The notes beneath the pieces were generated by a model that saw nothing but the letters and a program-made list of their open reading frames with translations, did not search any database and was not told the DNA's origin. The translations under genes and the position numbers were made by a program. A stretch of 64,000 nucleotides of DNA from SIG480 sp045539475 (GTDB lineage Bacteria; Bacillota; Clostridia; Oscillospirales; JAAYXM01), in NCBI GenBank assembly GCA_045539475.1, contig JAZQFJ010000101.1:18960-82959 (forward strand), written 5' to 3'. Shown one piece after another: positions 6,573-15,490 of the stretch (position 1 is the first letter of the stretch; every line of letters starts with the position of its first letter).

Positions 6573-7847
6573 ATGAATACAGATATATTGATTGTTGGTT
6601 GCGGAGTTGCAGGGCTTTACTGTGCGCTGAATTTTCCCGAAAACAGAAACATCCTGATTGTGACAAAGAACAAGGCGCGAAGGAGCGACTCGTTCCTTGC
6701 ACAAGGAGGCATCTGCGTATTAAGAGATGAAGCTGACTATCGGGCTTTTTTTGAGGATACCATGAAGGCAGGACACTATGAGAATAATCCGGATTCGGTG
6801 GATATTATGATTCGGTCATCACAAGGGGTTATTGAAGACCTTGTATCCTTCGGAGTTCGTTTTGAGAAAGACGGTGAAGCCTTCACTTATACAAAAGAGG
6901 GTGCTCATTCAACTCCGAGAATTCTTTTCCACGAGGATGAAACAGGGAAAGAGATCACCTCCCATCTTCTGGAAACAGCCCGTAACAGAAAAAACATTAC
7001 TCTTATAGAGAACTTTACAATGGTCGACCTTATATGCAATGATAATACATGTTATGGAATCATTGGCCATGACGAAGCCGGGAACTATCAGGCTATAGGC
7101 GCAAACTACACTGTGTTGGCAACCGGGGGAATAGGCGGTCTGTTTGAACATTCAACAAATTATCGCCACCTGACGGGTGATTCCATTGCTCTTGCAATTA
7201 AATATGGTATAAAGTTGCAGAACATTGATTACATACAAATTCATCCTACTACTTTATTTACGAAAAAGGACGGCAGAGAGTTCCTCATTTCAGAGTCGGT
7301 AAGGGGAGAGGGTGCGATTCTTTTAAACTCAAAGGGAGAACGCTTTGTGAATGAATTGCTTCCCCGTGATGCTGTTACAAAAGCTATTTTCGAAGAAATG
7401 AAAAAAGAAGGCAGTGAGCATGTGTGGCTGTCATTGGCGCCGATTCCTGAAAATGAAATAAAAACACACTTTCCTAACATATATAAGCATTGCCTTGAAG
7501 AAGGGTACGATGTAACAAAAGAACCCATTCCGGTGGTTCCGTCCCAGCATTATTATATGGGTGGGATAGATGTTGACGGATTCAGCAAAACGAGTATGGA
7601 GCGGCTGTATGCTGTAGGTGAAACTGCGTGCAACGGCGTTCATGGAAAAAATCGTCTGGCAAGCAACTCGCTTCTGGAAAGCCTTGTTTTTGCGAAGCGT
7701 GCCGCATCGGATATCAATTTAAACTACAGCAATGTAAAGAACACAATGGAAATCAGCTTAGATGAAACGGTCTATGAAAATTATGAGGAAAAATATAAGA
7801 AAATGATTTTGGAGTCAATAGAAAAGGAGAAAAAGAACCATGAATAA
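6573..7847 (+). CDS. nadB: L-aspartate oxidase, short form
   Basis: NadB oxidizes L-aspartate to iminoaspartate, feeding NadA. 424 aa from the ATG at 6573; a TTG 30 bp upstream lies within nadA and would place extra residues before the FAD-binding motif. The Rossmann motif ILIVGCGVAGLYCA is at the N-terminus. SDSFLAQGGICV, HPTTLF, ELLPRDAVTKAI and NRLASNSLLESLVFAKRA (about residue 360) follow. Many NadB proteins are near 530 aa; here the C-terminal helical domain is mostly absent, as in several Firmicute homologues. Its 3' end overlaps nadC by 8 nt. Confidence 0.95.
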   Translation: MNTDILIVGCGVAGLYCALNFPENRNILIVTKNKARRSDSFLAQGGICVLRDEADYRAFFEDTMKAGHYENNPDSVDIMIRSSQGVIEDLVSFGVRFEKDGEAFTYTKEGAHSTPRILFHEDETGKEITSHLLETARNRKNITLIENFTMVDLICNDNTCYGIIGHDEAGNYQAIGANYTVLATGGIGGLFEHSTNYRHLTGDSIALAIKYGIKLQNIDYIQIHPTTLFTKKDGREFLISESVRGEGAILLNSKGERFVNELLPRDAVTKAIFEEMKKEGSEHVWLSLAPIPENEIKTHFPNIYKHCLEEGYDVTKEPIPVVPSQHYYMGGIDVDGFSKTSMERLYAVGETACNGVHGKNRLASNSLLESLVFAKRAASDINLNYSNVKNTMEISLDETVYENYEEKYKKMILESIEKEKKNHE

Positions 7848-8691
7848 TATTACGATGAAGCTTAATGCCGATGATGCAATTCTTGCGGCACTGAAAGAGG
7901 ATATAACAAGCGAGGACATTACAACCAATTCTGTTATGCCTGATTATAGGTTGGGTGAAGTTGAGCTGATCTGTAAAGAAGACGGTGTTATTGCAGGTCT
8001 TGATGTGTTTAAGCGGGTGTTTGAGCTTCTGGATGATAAGACAGAAGTTTCCTTTAATTGCAAAGACGGTGAATGTGTAAAAAACGGTCAGAAGCTTGGC
8101 ACAGTTCGCGGAGACATCAGAGTTCTCCTTTCCGGTGAGCGTACAGCTCTTAATTATTTGCAGAGAATGAGCGGAATTGCAACATATACACGCAAAATCG
8201 CGGATCTTCTTAAGGGAACAAAAACAAAACTTCTCGATACAAGAAAAACCACACCCAATATGCGCGTGTTTGAAAAATATGCGGTAAAAGTAGGCGGCGG
8301 ATATAATCACAGATTCAATTTGAGTGACGGTATTCTTCTAAAGGACAATCATATCGGAGCGGCCGGCGGAGTTAAGCAAGCAATCAGGATGGCAAAGGAA
8401 TATGCTCCTTTTGTGCGTAAAATCGAAGTTGAAGTAGAAAATCTTGATATGCTCAAGGAGGCGCTCGAAGCGGGTGCGGATATAATTATGCTTGACAATA
8501 TGAGTGTAGAGGATATGAAAGAAGCAGTTCGGCTTACTGCAGGGAAGGCAGAAACCGAATGCAGCGGTAATGTAACAAAGGAGAATGTTGCAAGGCTTGT
8601 CGATATCGGAGTGGATTATATATCAAGCGGGGCAATAACTCATTCAGCACCTATACTTGACCTTTCTCTTAAAAATCTTCATGCCGTTTGA
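7840..8691 (+). CDS. nadC: Nicotinate-nucleotide pyrophosphorylase (carboxylating)
   Basis: Converts quinolinate and PRPP to nicotinate mononucleotide with release of CO2. 283 aa, standard length. Typical segments are GERTALNYLQRMSGIAT, LLDTRKTTPNMR, VGGGYNHRFNLSDGILLKDN, VEVENLDMLKEALEAGAD and ISSGAITHSAP. The start overlaps the nadB stop, implying translational coupling. It completes the aspartate route to NAMN in this operon. Confidence 0.97.
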   Translation: MNNITMKLNADDAILAALKEDITSEDITTNSVMPDYRLGEVELICKEDGVIAGLDVFKRVFELLDDKTEVSFNCKDGECVKNGQKLGTVRGDIRVLLSGERTALNYLQRMSGIATYTRKIADLLKGTKTKLLDTRKTTPNMRVFEKYAVKVGGGYNHRFNLSDGILLKDNHIGAAGGVKQAIRMAKEYAPFVRKIEVEVENLDMLKEALEAGADIIMLDNMSVEDMKEAVRLTAGKAETECSGNVTKENVARLVDIGVDYISSGAITHSAPILDLSLKNLHAV

Positions 8692-8705
8692 TAAGGGGGA
8701 TATGT

Positions 8706-9218
8706 ATGAAGGCAGAACAGAGAAGAAAAGAAATAGTTAATGTAATGTTGTCTGAGAAGAAAGCAATATCAGGAAAAGCTCTTTCGGAGAAATTTGGTGT
8801 TTCAAGGCAAATCATAGTACAGGATATTTCTGCTTTAAAGGCTGCCGGTTACGAAATTATAGCAACTCATAGCGGTTATATTATGCAAACAACACCGCTT
8901 TGCGAAAGAGTGTTTAAAGTGTTCCATACCAAGGAGCAGACAGAGAACGAGCTTAACATCATCGTTGATTTTGGCGGGACCATAGCTGATGTCTTTGTAT
9001 GGCACAAGGTGTATGGGAAAATGGTTGCTCCGCTTAATATTGCGTCAAGATACCATATAGCGCAGTTCCTCGAAGGCATCAGAACAGGAAAATCAACTGA
9101 ACTTATGAATGTCACCGGTGGATATCATTATCATACGGTTCGCGCCGAATCTGTTGAAGTTCTTGACAAGATAGAAAAGGCGCTTAAGACCAGTAATTAC
9201 ATTGTACCTGAGATATGA
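8706..9218 (+). CDS. niaR: Niacin-responsive repressor NiaR (HTH_11 plus 3H domain)
   Basis: 170 aa. The N-terminal winged helix-turn-helix reads KAISGKALSEKFGVSRQIIV with QDISALKAAGYEI. The C-terminal 3H domain shows its histidines in FKVFHTK, VFVWHKVYG and TGGYHYHTV. NiaR represses NAD synthesis or niacin uptake genes when niacin binds the 3H domain. The ATG at 8706 follows AAGGGGG; an upstream TTG at 8688 overlaps nadC and lacks spacing to a ribosome binding site. Last gene of the operon, so autoregulation through 5590-5615 is likely. Confidence 0.92.
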   Translation: MKAEQRRKEIVNVMLSEKKAISGKALSEKFGVSRQIIVQDISALKAAGYEIIATHSGYIMQTTPLCERVFKVFHTKEQTENELNIIVDFGGTIADVFVWHKVYGKMVAPLNIASRYHIAQFLEGIRTGKSTELMNVTGGYHYHTVRAESVEVLDKIEKALKTSNYIVPEI

Positions 9219-9234
9219 ACGAAAAAATATCAAG

Positions 9235-9280
9235 AAACGCACTTTGCCCGTTGATGAGTTGGGCAAAGTGCGTTTTTGTT
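9235..9280 (+). terminator. Terminator of the nad operon
   Basis: Perfect 15-bp stem, AAACGCACTTTGCCC (9235-9249) with GGGCAAAGTGCGTTT (9261-9275), 11-nt loop, then T-rich sequence. Confidence 0.93.
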
Positions 9281-9385
9281 CTTGTGTTTTTTAAAGATTT
9301 AACGTTAGTTTAACCTTCCGGTTTTATAATAGTGCTGAAATCAGGAAAATACTTTGGATTTGATACGGCTGCGGAGGTGATAAAA

Positions 9386-10051
9386 TTGAAATTCAGACAT
9401 GAATATAAGCATCGGATTAACCTTGCTGATATTTACAGTCTCAGGACGAGACTATCGGCGGTTGCAAGGCACGACTCGAACTGTGATGCAGACGGAACAT
9501 ATTTTGTAAAAAGCTTGTACTTTGACAATTATATGGACAAAGCACTCAGAGAAAAGGTTGACGGAGTGAACAAGCGAGAAAAGTTTCGCATCAGGTACTA
9601 CGGAACGGACACATCGTTTATCAGGCTCGAAAAGAAAAGCAAGATTAACGGATTATGTAATAAAATAAGCTGCCCTATTACCGCTGAAGAATGTCAGAAA
9701 ATTATTGACGGCGATATTGAATTTATGAAAGATAGTGAATTTGAGTTGACGCGAGAGTTATACTCAAAAATGAAATATCAACTTCTTCGCCCGAAGTGCA
9801 TAGTTGCATATACCCGTGAATGTTTTGTATATCCACCCGGTAATGTCAGGGTAACTCTTGATATGAATATCTGTGGCAGTAATAATGTAAAGGAATTCTT
9901 AAATCCGGATTTACCTTTCTTACAGACTTATCACGATGGGGTTTTAGAGGTGAAATGGGATGAATATCTTCCACAGATTATAAGGGACTCAGTTCAGGTT
10001 AAATCCAGAAGAAGTGCTGCCTTCTCCAAATATGCGGCAATAAGAATATAA
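9386..10051 (+). CDS. VTC-domain protein (polyphosphate polymerase-like)
   Basis: About 221 aa starting at TTG 9386, 7 nt after GGAGGTG. A longer reading from GTG 9332 would begin 1 bp after a TATAAT (9325-9330) and lacks a ribosome binding site. The start KFRHEYKHRI, YFVKSLYFDN, KREKFRIRYYG, FIRLEKKSK and VRVTLDMNI give the basic and acidic residues lining the VTC tunnel, which in yeast Vtc4 polymerizes ATP gamma-phosphate. No SPX domain. It is followed by DUF4956, a common bacterial neighbour. Catalytic activity here is inferred. Confidence 0.88.
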   Translation: MKFRHEYKHRINLADIYSLRTRLSAVARHDSNCDADGTYFVKSLYFDNYMDKALREKVDGVNKREKFRIRYYGTDTSFIRLEKKSKINGLCNKISCPITAEECQKIIDGDIEFMKDSEFELTRELYSKMKYQLLRPKCIVAYTRECFVYPPGNVRVTLDMNICGSNNVKEFLNPDLPFLQTYHDGVLEVKWDEYLPQIIRDSVQVKSRRSAAFSKYAAIRI

Positions 10052-10080
10052 ATATGCTTAATGGAAGGAAGTAAATAATT

Positions 10081-10752
10081 ATGACTTTTTCAGATGTATT
10101 TAAATCAAGTTTTTTATCAAACATCAATTCTTTTTCAACACTCGATGTGCTTTTGGCACTCGGACTCTCCTTTGTTTTAGGTCTTTTTATCTTTTTAATC
10201 TATAAAAAGACCTATCAGGGTGTTATGTATTCAGATTCGTTTGGAATATCTTTAATCGCAATGTCGATGATTACAAGTCTTGTAATTATCGCAGTAACAT
10301 CAAATGTTGTGTTATCACTCGGTATGGTCGGTGCTCTTTCTATCGTTCGTTTCAGAACAGCAATTAAAGAGCCTATGGACATAGCATTTCTGTTTTGGGC
10401 AATTGCAGCAGGTATTGTGCTTGGTGCAGGGCTTCTTCCGCTTGCAATTATCGGTTCTGTTATCATTGGTATCGTAATCGTTGTTTTCTCAACAAGAAAA
10501 ATCGGTGACACTCCGTATATTCTTGTTGTAAATTGCGCAGACGAAGAAACAGAAAATGTGGTAAATACGTTTATTAAGGAAGACGCAAAGAAAAGTGTTC
10601 TTAAATCAAAATCAGTAAATAAATTAGGCATTGAACTTACTTATGAGGTTCGTATTAAAAATGACAATACAGGCTTCGTAACCAAAGTATCAGCCTGCGA
10701 GGGCGTAACCAATGCCGTTCTCGTTTCATATAACGGCGAGTATATGTCGTAA
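10081..10752 (+). CDS. DUF4956 integral membrane protein
   Basis: 223 aa. About four hydrophobic segments lie in residues 20-140 (VLLALGLSFVLGLFIFLIY, SLIAMSMITSLVIIAVTS, IAFLFWAIAAGIVLGAG, LAIIGSVIIGIVIVVFS). The conserved LSLGMVGALSIVRFRTAIKE stretch lies between them, and a soluble ~75-aa tail follows. The SIVRFRTA signature identifies DUF4956, often encoded beside VTC-domain and CotH or carbohydrate-binding-domain genes. Function unknown; a role in exporting or sensing what the VTC protein makes is speculative. Sits 29 bp after the VTC gene. Confidence 0.88.
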   Translation: MTFSDVFKSSFLSNINSFSTLDVLLALGLSFVLGLFIFLIYKKTYQGVMYSDSFGISLIAMSMITSLVIIAVTSNVVLSLGMVGALSIVRFRTAIKEPMDIAFLFWAIAAGIVLGAGLLPLAIIGSVIIGIVIVVFSTRKIGDTPYILVVNCADEETENVVNTFIKEDAKKSVLKSKSVNKLGIELTYEVRIKNDNTGFVTKVSACEGVTNAVLVSYNGEYMS

Positions 10753-10757
10753 ATCCT

Positions 10758-12608
10758 ATGATAAGCTCGAAGAAATTTGATATAATCGCCATAGTTCTTA
10801 CTGCATTGGTTTTAGTAGGCACAGTATGTGCGATGTTTCTTCCAAAAGATATGTTAACCGGAAATACTACGGGCGTTTTTAATTACGGCGATTTGCATAC
10901 CGTAACAATTACCGAGGATGATTACTATACCGATTATGCCAAAAGCTCACCTGTTAAAATAAACCTGATGGGTGATTATATTGAAGCTTCAAGCAACAAT
11001 ATAAAAATTGACGGAACTGACGTAACTATACTTGGCGGCGGTGTGTACGTGTTATCCGGAATGCTTGATGACGGTACTGTAATTGTTGATTCTGAGGATG
11101 GAGCCGAAGTGAGACTTATCTTAAACGGAGTCAGTATTACTTCCTCTGACTTTTCGACGATAAATATACGTCAATCTGCAAAAACGGTAATTTCTCTTGC
11201 GGAAGGAACTGAAAATATTTTAACAGATGGAAGTGTATATAACAAAGAAAAACTTGGAGCAGAAACAGCAGCTGCAATTTCCTCAAAGGATGATCTTGTT
11301 ATAAACGGAAACGGAAGTCTTTCTGTTAACGCAAACTCATCTGACGGCATAAAAGCAAACGATTCTTTAAAAATTACCGGAGGAAGCATAAAAATTACCT
11401 CTGTTGATGACGGTATCAATGCCAATGACTATATTGCCGCACTTAATACTTCAATGACGATAAATTCAGGCGGAGATGCAATTAAGTGTGAACATACGGA
11501 AGAGGAAAAAGGATTTATCGCCTTTGAAGAAAGCGTATTGTCTGTTACCTCGGGCGGTGACGGTGTTTACGCTTCATCTGCACTCTATATGAATGAAACA
11601 AAAGCTGATATTGTTTCCGGTGGCGGAAATGAAAATGCAGTTATAAAGCGCGGCGGATTTGGTGGCTTTGGCAGATTTGGAGTAAATAATTCCTCTACAG
11701 CCGATGACACACCGAGTACAAAAGCTATCAAAGCGGGAACAAATATCGTAATAAACGGCGGAAGCTTTAAGCTTGACAGTGCGGAGGATGCAATACATTC
11801 CGATAAGGATGTGGCTATTAACAAAGGAACATTTGAAATCTTATCGGGCGATGATGCTGTTCATGCAGAAATGAATCTTGTCCTTGAACCTGAAACATTA
11901 AATATTTCAAAATCTTATGAAGGATTAGAAGGTGCATACATCACGATTAATGGCGGAGATATGCGCATTGTTTCAAACGATGACGGAATCAATGCCGCAG
12001 GTAAAAATTCTAACGGCGGAATGATGATGCCACCCGGAATGCGCGGAGGAGAAGAAAAAACTGCAGAAGAAGACATTTGGCTTACCGTAAATGACGGACA
12101 CATATATATTGAAACATCAGGAGACGGCTTTGACTCAAACGGCTCCGCAGTTATGAATGGCGGCTTTCTTGAAATATATGGTCCCGAAAACAGCGGCAAC
12201 GGTTCTATAGATGTTGGGGATGGCGGATATGTTCTTATTATGAATGGCGGAAGTCTGCTTGCCGCAGGAAGCAGCGGAATGGCGGAACATCCGACAGAAA
12301 ATTCTCCGCAGCAATCCTTAACCTTCTATCTTGATGAAATCAACGAATCAGGAAGCACGATAAGAATAACCGACAGTGCAGGAAATGAAATTATTTCAGG
12401 TACTTCAAGTAAACGGTTCAATTGGATATGTATAAGCACCGAAAGCTTAACCGAAGGCGAAACATATACTCTCTTTATTAACGAAACCGAAACTGCAAGC
12501 ATAACGGCAAACGGCGGTTTTTCTTCCACGGGGACACGAAACGGTGGATTCGGAGGTTTCGGCGGAGAAAGACCTGAAGGTAATTTTGGAAGGAGACAAA
12601 AGCAATGA
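10758..12608 (+). CDS. Secreted/membrane-anchored carbohydrate-binding-domain protein (DUF4353-like)
   Basis: 616 aa. An N-terminal hydrophobic segment (IIAIVLTALVLVGTVCAMFL) acts as signal or anchor. The body is a repetitive right-handed beta structure with many turns of the type DGI-A-D (DGIKANDSLKITGGSIKIT, DDGINANDYI, DDAVHAE, DDGINAAGK). The C-terminal 30 residues are Gly/Phe/Arg-rich (GGFGGFGG, then GNFGRRQKQ). Similar proteins occur next to VTC/DUF4956 genes. The start has only a weak ribosome binding site 5 bp after the previous stop, so coupling is likely. Its last 4 nt overlap the next gene. Confidence 0.82.
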   Translation: MISSKKFDIIAIVLTALVLVGTVCAMFLPKDMLTGNTTGVFNYGDLHTVTITEDDYYTDYAKSSPVKINLMGDYIEASSNNIKIDGTDVTILGGGVYVLSGMLDDGTVIVDSEDGAEVRLILNGVSITSSDFSTINIRQSAKTVISLAEGTENILTDGSVYNKEKLGAETAAAISSKDDLVINGNGSLSVNANSSDGIKANDSLKITGGSIKITSVDDGINANDYIAALNTSMTINSGGDAIKCEHTEEEKGFIAFEESVLSVTSGGDGVYASSALYMNETKADIVSGGGNENAVIKRGGFGGFGRFGVNNSSTADDTPSTKAIKAGTNIVINGGSFKLDSAEDAIHSDKDVAINKGTFEILSGDDAVHAEMNLVLEPETLNISKSYEGLEGAYITINGGDMRIVSNDDGINAAGKNSNGGMMMPPGMRGGEEKTAEEDIWLTVNDGHIYIETSGDGFDSNGSAVMNGGFLEIYGPENSGNGSIDVGDGGYVLIMNGGSLLAAGSSGMAEHPTENSPQQSLTFYLDEINESGSTIRITDSAGNEIISGTSSKRFNWICISTESLTEGETYTLFINETETASITANGGFSSTGTRNGGFGGFGGERPEGNFGRRQKQ

Positions 12609-13012
12609 TAAAGAAAATTTTGCCGATAATTCTATGCTTGATATTAGTATTCGGCATAAGTGCTTCGGCAACAAATACACAAGGTGATACACCTGCGGAA
12701 AACAGTCAAGCCACAGAAGAAATACCCAATCGTCAAGGAAGACCTCAAGGCGGAGGACGAGGTAATATGGGGATGCCTCCCAATATGCCAAGCGGTGAAG
12801 CACCGCCTGAATTACCCGAGGGAATGATACCTCCCGAAATGCCAAACGGAGAGATGCCTCCCGGCATGACAGAGCAGGAACAAGAAGCAGAGGGAAAAGC
12901 AGAAAATATAATTCTGACATTTGTTAAGATGTACAGTACCCCAATAATTTCGGTTGTATTATTGGCATTTGCTTTTGTATTTGTTATTTTCTACAAGCGA
13001 AAAAGTTATTAA
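12605..13012 (+). CDS. Small secreted protein, Pro/Gly/Met-rich, C-terminal membrane anchor
   Basis: 135 aa. Signal peptide (MIKKILPIILCLILVFGISASA). A low-complexity middle rich in Pro, Met, Gly and Glu follows (MPPNMPSGEAPPELPEGM, then IPPEMPNGEMPPGM). Near the end is one membrane helix (TPIISVVLLAFAFVFVIFY) with a basic KRKSY tail. That predicts an extracellular low-complexity domain held by a C-terminal helix. It overlaps the preceding gene by 4 nt (ATGA). I do not recognise a family. The similar Gly/Met/Pro repeats at the end of the upstream protein suggest that they work together. Confidence 0.75.
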   Translation: MIKKILPIILCLILVFGISASATNTQGDTPAENSQATEEIPNRQGRPQGGGRGNMGMPPNMPSGEAPPELPEGMIPPEMPNGEMPPGMTEQEQEAEGKAENIILTFVKMYSTPIISVVLLAFAFVFVIFYKRKSY

Positions 13013-13074
13013 AAAACCTTGCGGGGCGGGCATTAAACTTGTCTGCCCTGACTTTGCTTTATATAACTGTTATC

Positions 13075-13103
13075 TTGTTTTTTGCAGCTTGAAATGCTAT
13101 ACT
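13075..13103 (+). promoter_or_regulatory. Promoter of the two-component system
   Basis: TTGTTT (13075-13080), 17-bp spacer, TATACT (13098-13103), 44 bp before the response-regulator start in the 134-bp gap after the surface-protein operon. -35 match is moderate. Confidence 0.55.
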
Positions 13104-13146
13104 ATAAGCATGAAAAGCTTTAATAATCGGCAAAAGAGGTGAAACT

Positions 13147-13818
13147 ATGCGACTTTTGGTTGTTGAAGATGAAAAGCATCTTAATAAGACATTAACAGAA
13201 AGACTGACAAAAATCGGCTATACTGTTGATAATTGCTTTGACGGCGAGGATGCTTTATATTATATAGAAAACACACGGTATGACGGAATTATACTTGATA
13301 TTATGATGCCAAAAATAAACGGTTTTGAAGTTCTTCGCATTATGCGTGAGAAGAAAATTCTAGCTCCTGTTTTAATGCTTACGGCAAAAGATTCGGATGA
13401 AGATATAATAAACGGACTTGACCTTGGGGCAAATGACTATCTAACCAAACCCTTCTCTTTCGATGTTCTTTGTGCAAGGTTAAGAGCAATGCTGCGTCTG
13501 AAAGAAAATGTTACGGGTGCGATACTTGAAGTTGCAGATTTGAGCGTCGATACTGTGGCAAGAGTCGTAAAGCGTGGAGATACGGTAATCGAGCTTTCGT
13601 CAAAGGAATACTCAGTTTTAGAATATCTTATGCGCAACAAAGGCATTATCGTTTCAAAGGAAAAGATTGAAGAAAATATCCGGAACTATGAATATGAAGG
13701 CTCAAGCGATGTTATAAAAGTGTATATTCACCACCTTCGCAAAAAGATTGATGATAACTACGAGAAAAAACTCCTTCACACCGTCAAAAACGTGGGGTAT
13801 GTGATAAAGGAAGATTGA
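13147..13818 (+). CDS. OmpR/PhoB-family response regulator
   Basis: 223 aa. Receiver domain residues 1-115: MRLLVVEDEKHL with the acidic pocket, phosphoacceptor Asp51 in ILDIMMPKINGFE, Thr in LMLTAKDSDED, and Lys in YLTKPFSF. C-terminal winged-helix DNA-binding domain: LSSKEYSVLEYLMRNKG, then VIKVYIHHLRKKID and HTVKNVGYVI. It begins 7 nt after GAGGTG. The partner kinase starts 2 nt after its stop. The nearest plausible target is the upstream VTC/DUF4956 operon, by position only. Confidence 0.95.
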   Translation: MRLLVVEDEKHLNKTLTERLTKIGYTVDNCFDGEDALYYIENTRYDGIILDIMMPKINGFEVLRIMREKKILAPVLMLTAKDSDEDIINGLDLGANDYLTKPFSFDVLCARLRAMLRLKENVTGAILEVADLSVDTVARVVKRGDTVIELSSKEYSVLEYLMRNKGIIVSKEKIEENIRNYEYEGSSDVIKVYIHHLRKKIDDNYEKKLLHTVKNVGYVIKED

Positions 13819-13819
13819 G

Positions 13820-15169
13820 ATGAAAAAGCCTGTTTCTATAAAAACAAGAATAACACTGTGGTACACATCACTTATGTTTGTACTTGTATTAGTTGTGCTT
13901 TTTTTGATCGGTGGTCTTTCTTATCAGCTTTCAATAGATAGTGTGGAAAAAGATGTTATTCTTCAGGTAACTCAGGTAAAAGAAAAATTATCTAAAAGAC
14001 AGCCGGGTGTGTTTGAAATAGTTGAAAGCAAAGAAGAATTTAAAAATGTGTCTATATATGAACCAAATGGTAAATATATCGTAGGACAGTATAATTATGA
14101 TATTGTAAATATTCCGTTTGAAGAAGGTGTACCCCGAAGAGAAAGCATAGACGGAAAAGATTATATCGTCTATGACACACGCACTCCGGGACCGCCGGGT
14201 ATGCGTGGGGGATTTTGGATAAGGGGCGTTGAATCGGTTAACTCCACAATGCTTTTGGGACGGTCTGCTATAATCATTATGCTTATTATAATACCGTTAA
14301 TTTTGTTACTCACAGCACTGGGAGGATATTACATTACCAAGAAAGCGTTTAATCCCGTAAACAACATAGTAAAAACTGCAAATGATATTTCTGCTCAAAA
14401 AGATATTTCAAAGAGAATTGGAATTGCTCCCGATGCAAAAGAAGACGAGCTTCATCATTTGTCGGTCACACTTAATAAAATGCTTGATAAAATTGAAAAT
14501 CTTATCAAGCAGGAAAAACAGTTTACATCGGATGCTTCCCACGAGCTGAGAACACCAATAAGCGTTATTCTTGCGCAGGGCGAGTATCTTCTGGATATCG
14601 CAAAGGATGAGAAAGAGAGGGAACTTGCACAGGCGATTGTTGATAAAGCAAATCAGGCGTCGAAGCTGATATCCCGTCTTCTGCTTCTCGCAAGAATAGA
14701 TCAAAACAGACAGAAATTCAATAAGGAAAAGGTTGACCTTGGGGTTATTGTTGATGTGGCAATTGAAAGTATGAAAGAATCAGCAGCACAAAAAGGGATT
14801 TTTCTTTTCGCAAATGTTGAGGAAGGAACTATTACAGAGGCTGATGAAGCTTTGCTGCTCTCTGTAATTACAAACCTTATCAGCAACGGTATTAAGTACG
14901 GCAAAGAATCAGGTAGAGTCTTAGTATCTGCTTCAAAGCTTGGTGACAAAACAGAAATTGTTGTTGCGGATAATGGTGTTGGTATATCTGAAGAACATAT
15001 TGATAAGATATGGACTCGATTTTATCGTGTGGATGATGTCCGCAACGATGAATATGGCAGCAGCGGATTAGGTCTTTCAATGGTGAAAAGTATAATCGAA
15101 CTTCATGGCGGGACAGTTGCCGTAAAAAGCGAATTCGGCAAAGGCACAGAATTCATAATAGTGATTTGA
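13820..15169 (+). CDS. Sensor histidine kinase (HisKA/HATPase_c)
   Basis: 449 aa. Membrane helix near residues 14-35 (MFVLVLVVLFLIGGLSY). An extracellular sensor of about 110 residues follows, with a Pro/Gly/Arg-rich stretch (PGPPGMRGGFWIRG). Second helix near 155-175, then HAMP-like linker. Phosphoacceptor His241 lies in SHELRTPISV. The ATPase domain has the N box NLISNGIKYG, DNGVGIS, and GSSGLGLSMV. The PGMRGG-type stretch resembles the Gly/Met/Arg-rich tracts in the two upstream surface proteins. It is directly coupled to the response regulator. Confidence 0.95.
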   Translation: MKKPVSIKTRITLWYTSLMFVLVLVVLFLIGGLSYQLSIDSVEKDVILQVTQVKEKLSKRQPGVFEIVESKEEFKNVSIYEPNGKYIVGQYNYDIVNIPFEEGVPRRESIDGKDYIVYDTRTPGPPGMRGGFWIRGVESVNSTMLLGRSAIIIMLIIIPLILLLTALGGYYITKKAFNPVNNIVKTANDISAQKDISKRIGIAPDAKEDELHHLSVTLNKMLDKIENLIKQEKQFTSDASHELRTPISVILAQGEYLLDIAKDEKERELAQAIVDKANQASKLISRLLLLARIDQNRQKFNKEKVDLGVIVDVAIESMKESAAQKGIFLFANVEEGTITEADEALLLSVITNLISNGIKYGKESGRVLVSASKLGDKTEIVVADNGVGISEEHIDKIWTRFYRVDDVRNDEYGSSGLGLSMVKSIIELHGGTVAVKSEFGKGTEFIIVI

Positions 15170-15175
15170 GATAAA

Positions 15176-15215
15176 AAACAGGCGTAACGGAAAAGCCGGT
15201 ACGCTTGTTTCTTAG
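15176..15215 (+). terminator. Terminator after the histidine kinase
   Basis: AAACAGGCGTAACGG (15176-15190) pairs with CCGGTACGCTTGTTT (15196-15210) with one G-U pair and one mismatch, 5-nt loop, partial T tract. Confidence 0.7.
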
Positions 15216-15241
15216 AAAATATGTACTATCCGGTATATGAA

Positions 15242-15367
15242 TTATTGATTTACGGTTTCTTTTTCTGCATCGGCAAGAATTCTCTTTCTGTCGCGGTTTG
15301 CGCTGCGGAGAACGAACTGCATTGTAACCGTTACCAAAAGCATAAATACAATGTAGAAATATGGGAA
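15242..15367 (-). pseudogene. C-terminal remnant of a membrane protein
   Basis: On the minus strand an open stretch encodes FPYFYIVFMLLVTVTMQFVL followed by basic RSANRDRKRILADAEK and a stop. It looks like the last membrane helix and cytoplasmic tail of a transporter. A stop codon lies just upstream in frame and no start or preceding domain is present, so only this tail remains. It fills most of the 320-bp space between the histidine kinase and feoA. Parent family not identified. Confidence 0.45.
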
Positions 15368-15406
15368 TTACGAATAAATGTTAATAAAAATTAAAAATAA
15401 AAATGC

Positions 15407-15458
15407 TTGACAAATCTTTCCGTTGAGTGTATTATATATATGGTTAGCGGATGCTAAC
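15407..15458 (+). promoter_or_regulatory. feo promoter and palindromic iron-repressor-like operator
   Basis: TTGACA (15407-15412), 17-bp spacer, TATTAT (15430-15435). The perfect palindrome GTTAGC-GGAT-GCTAAC (15443-15458) covers the expected transcription start. The TTAG/CTAA half-sites resemble operators of DtxR/MntR/IdeR-type regulators. A weaker GTTAGCATAGGGTAAC lies between feoA and feoB (about 15752). Regulator identity is inference. Confidence 0.7.
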
Positions 15459-15490
15459 TTGCAAGAATAATACTTTTAGGTGATTGAAAA

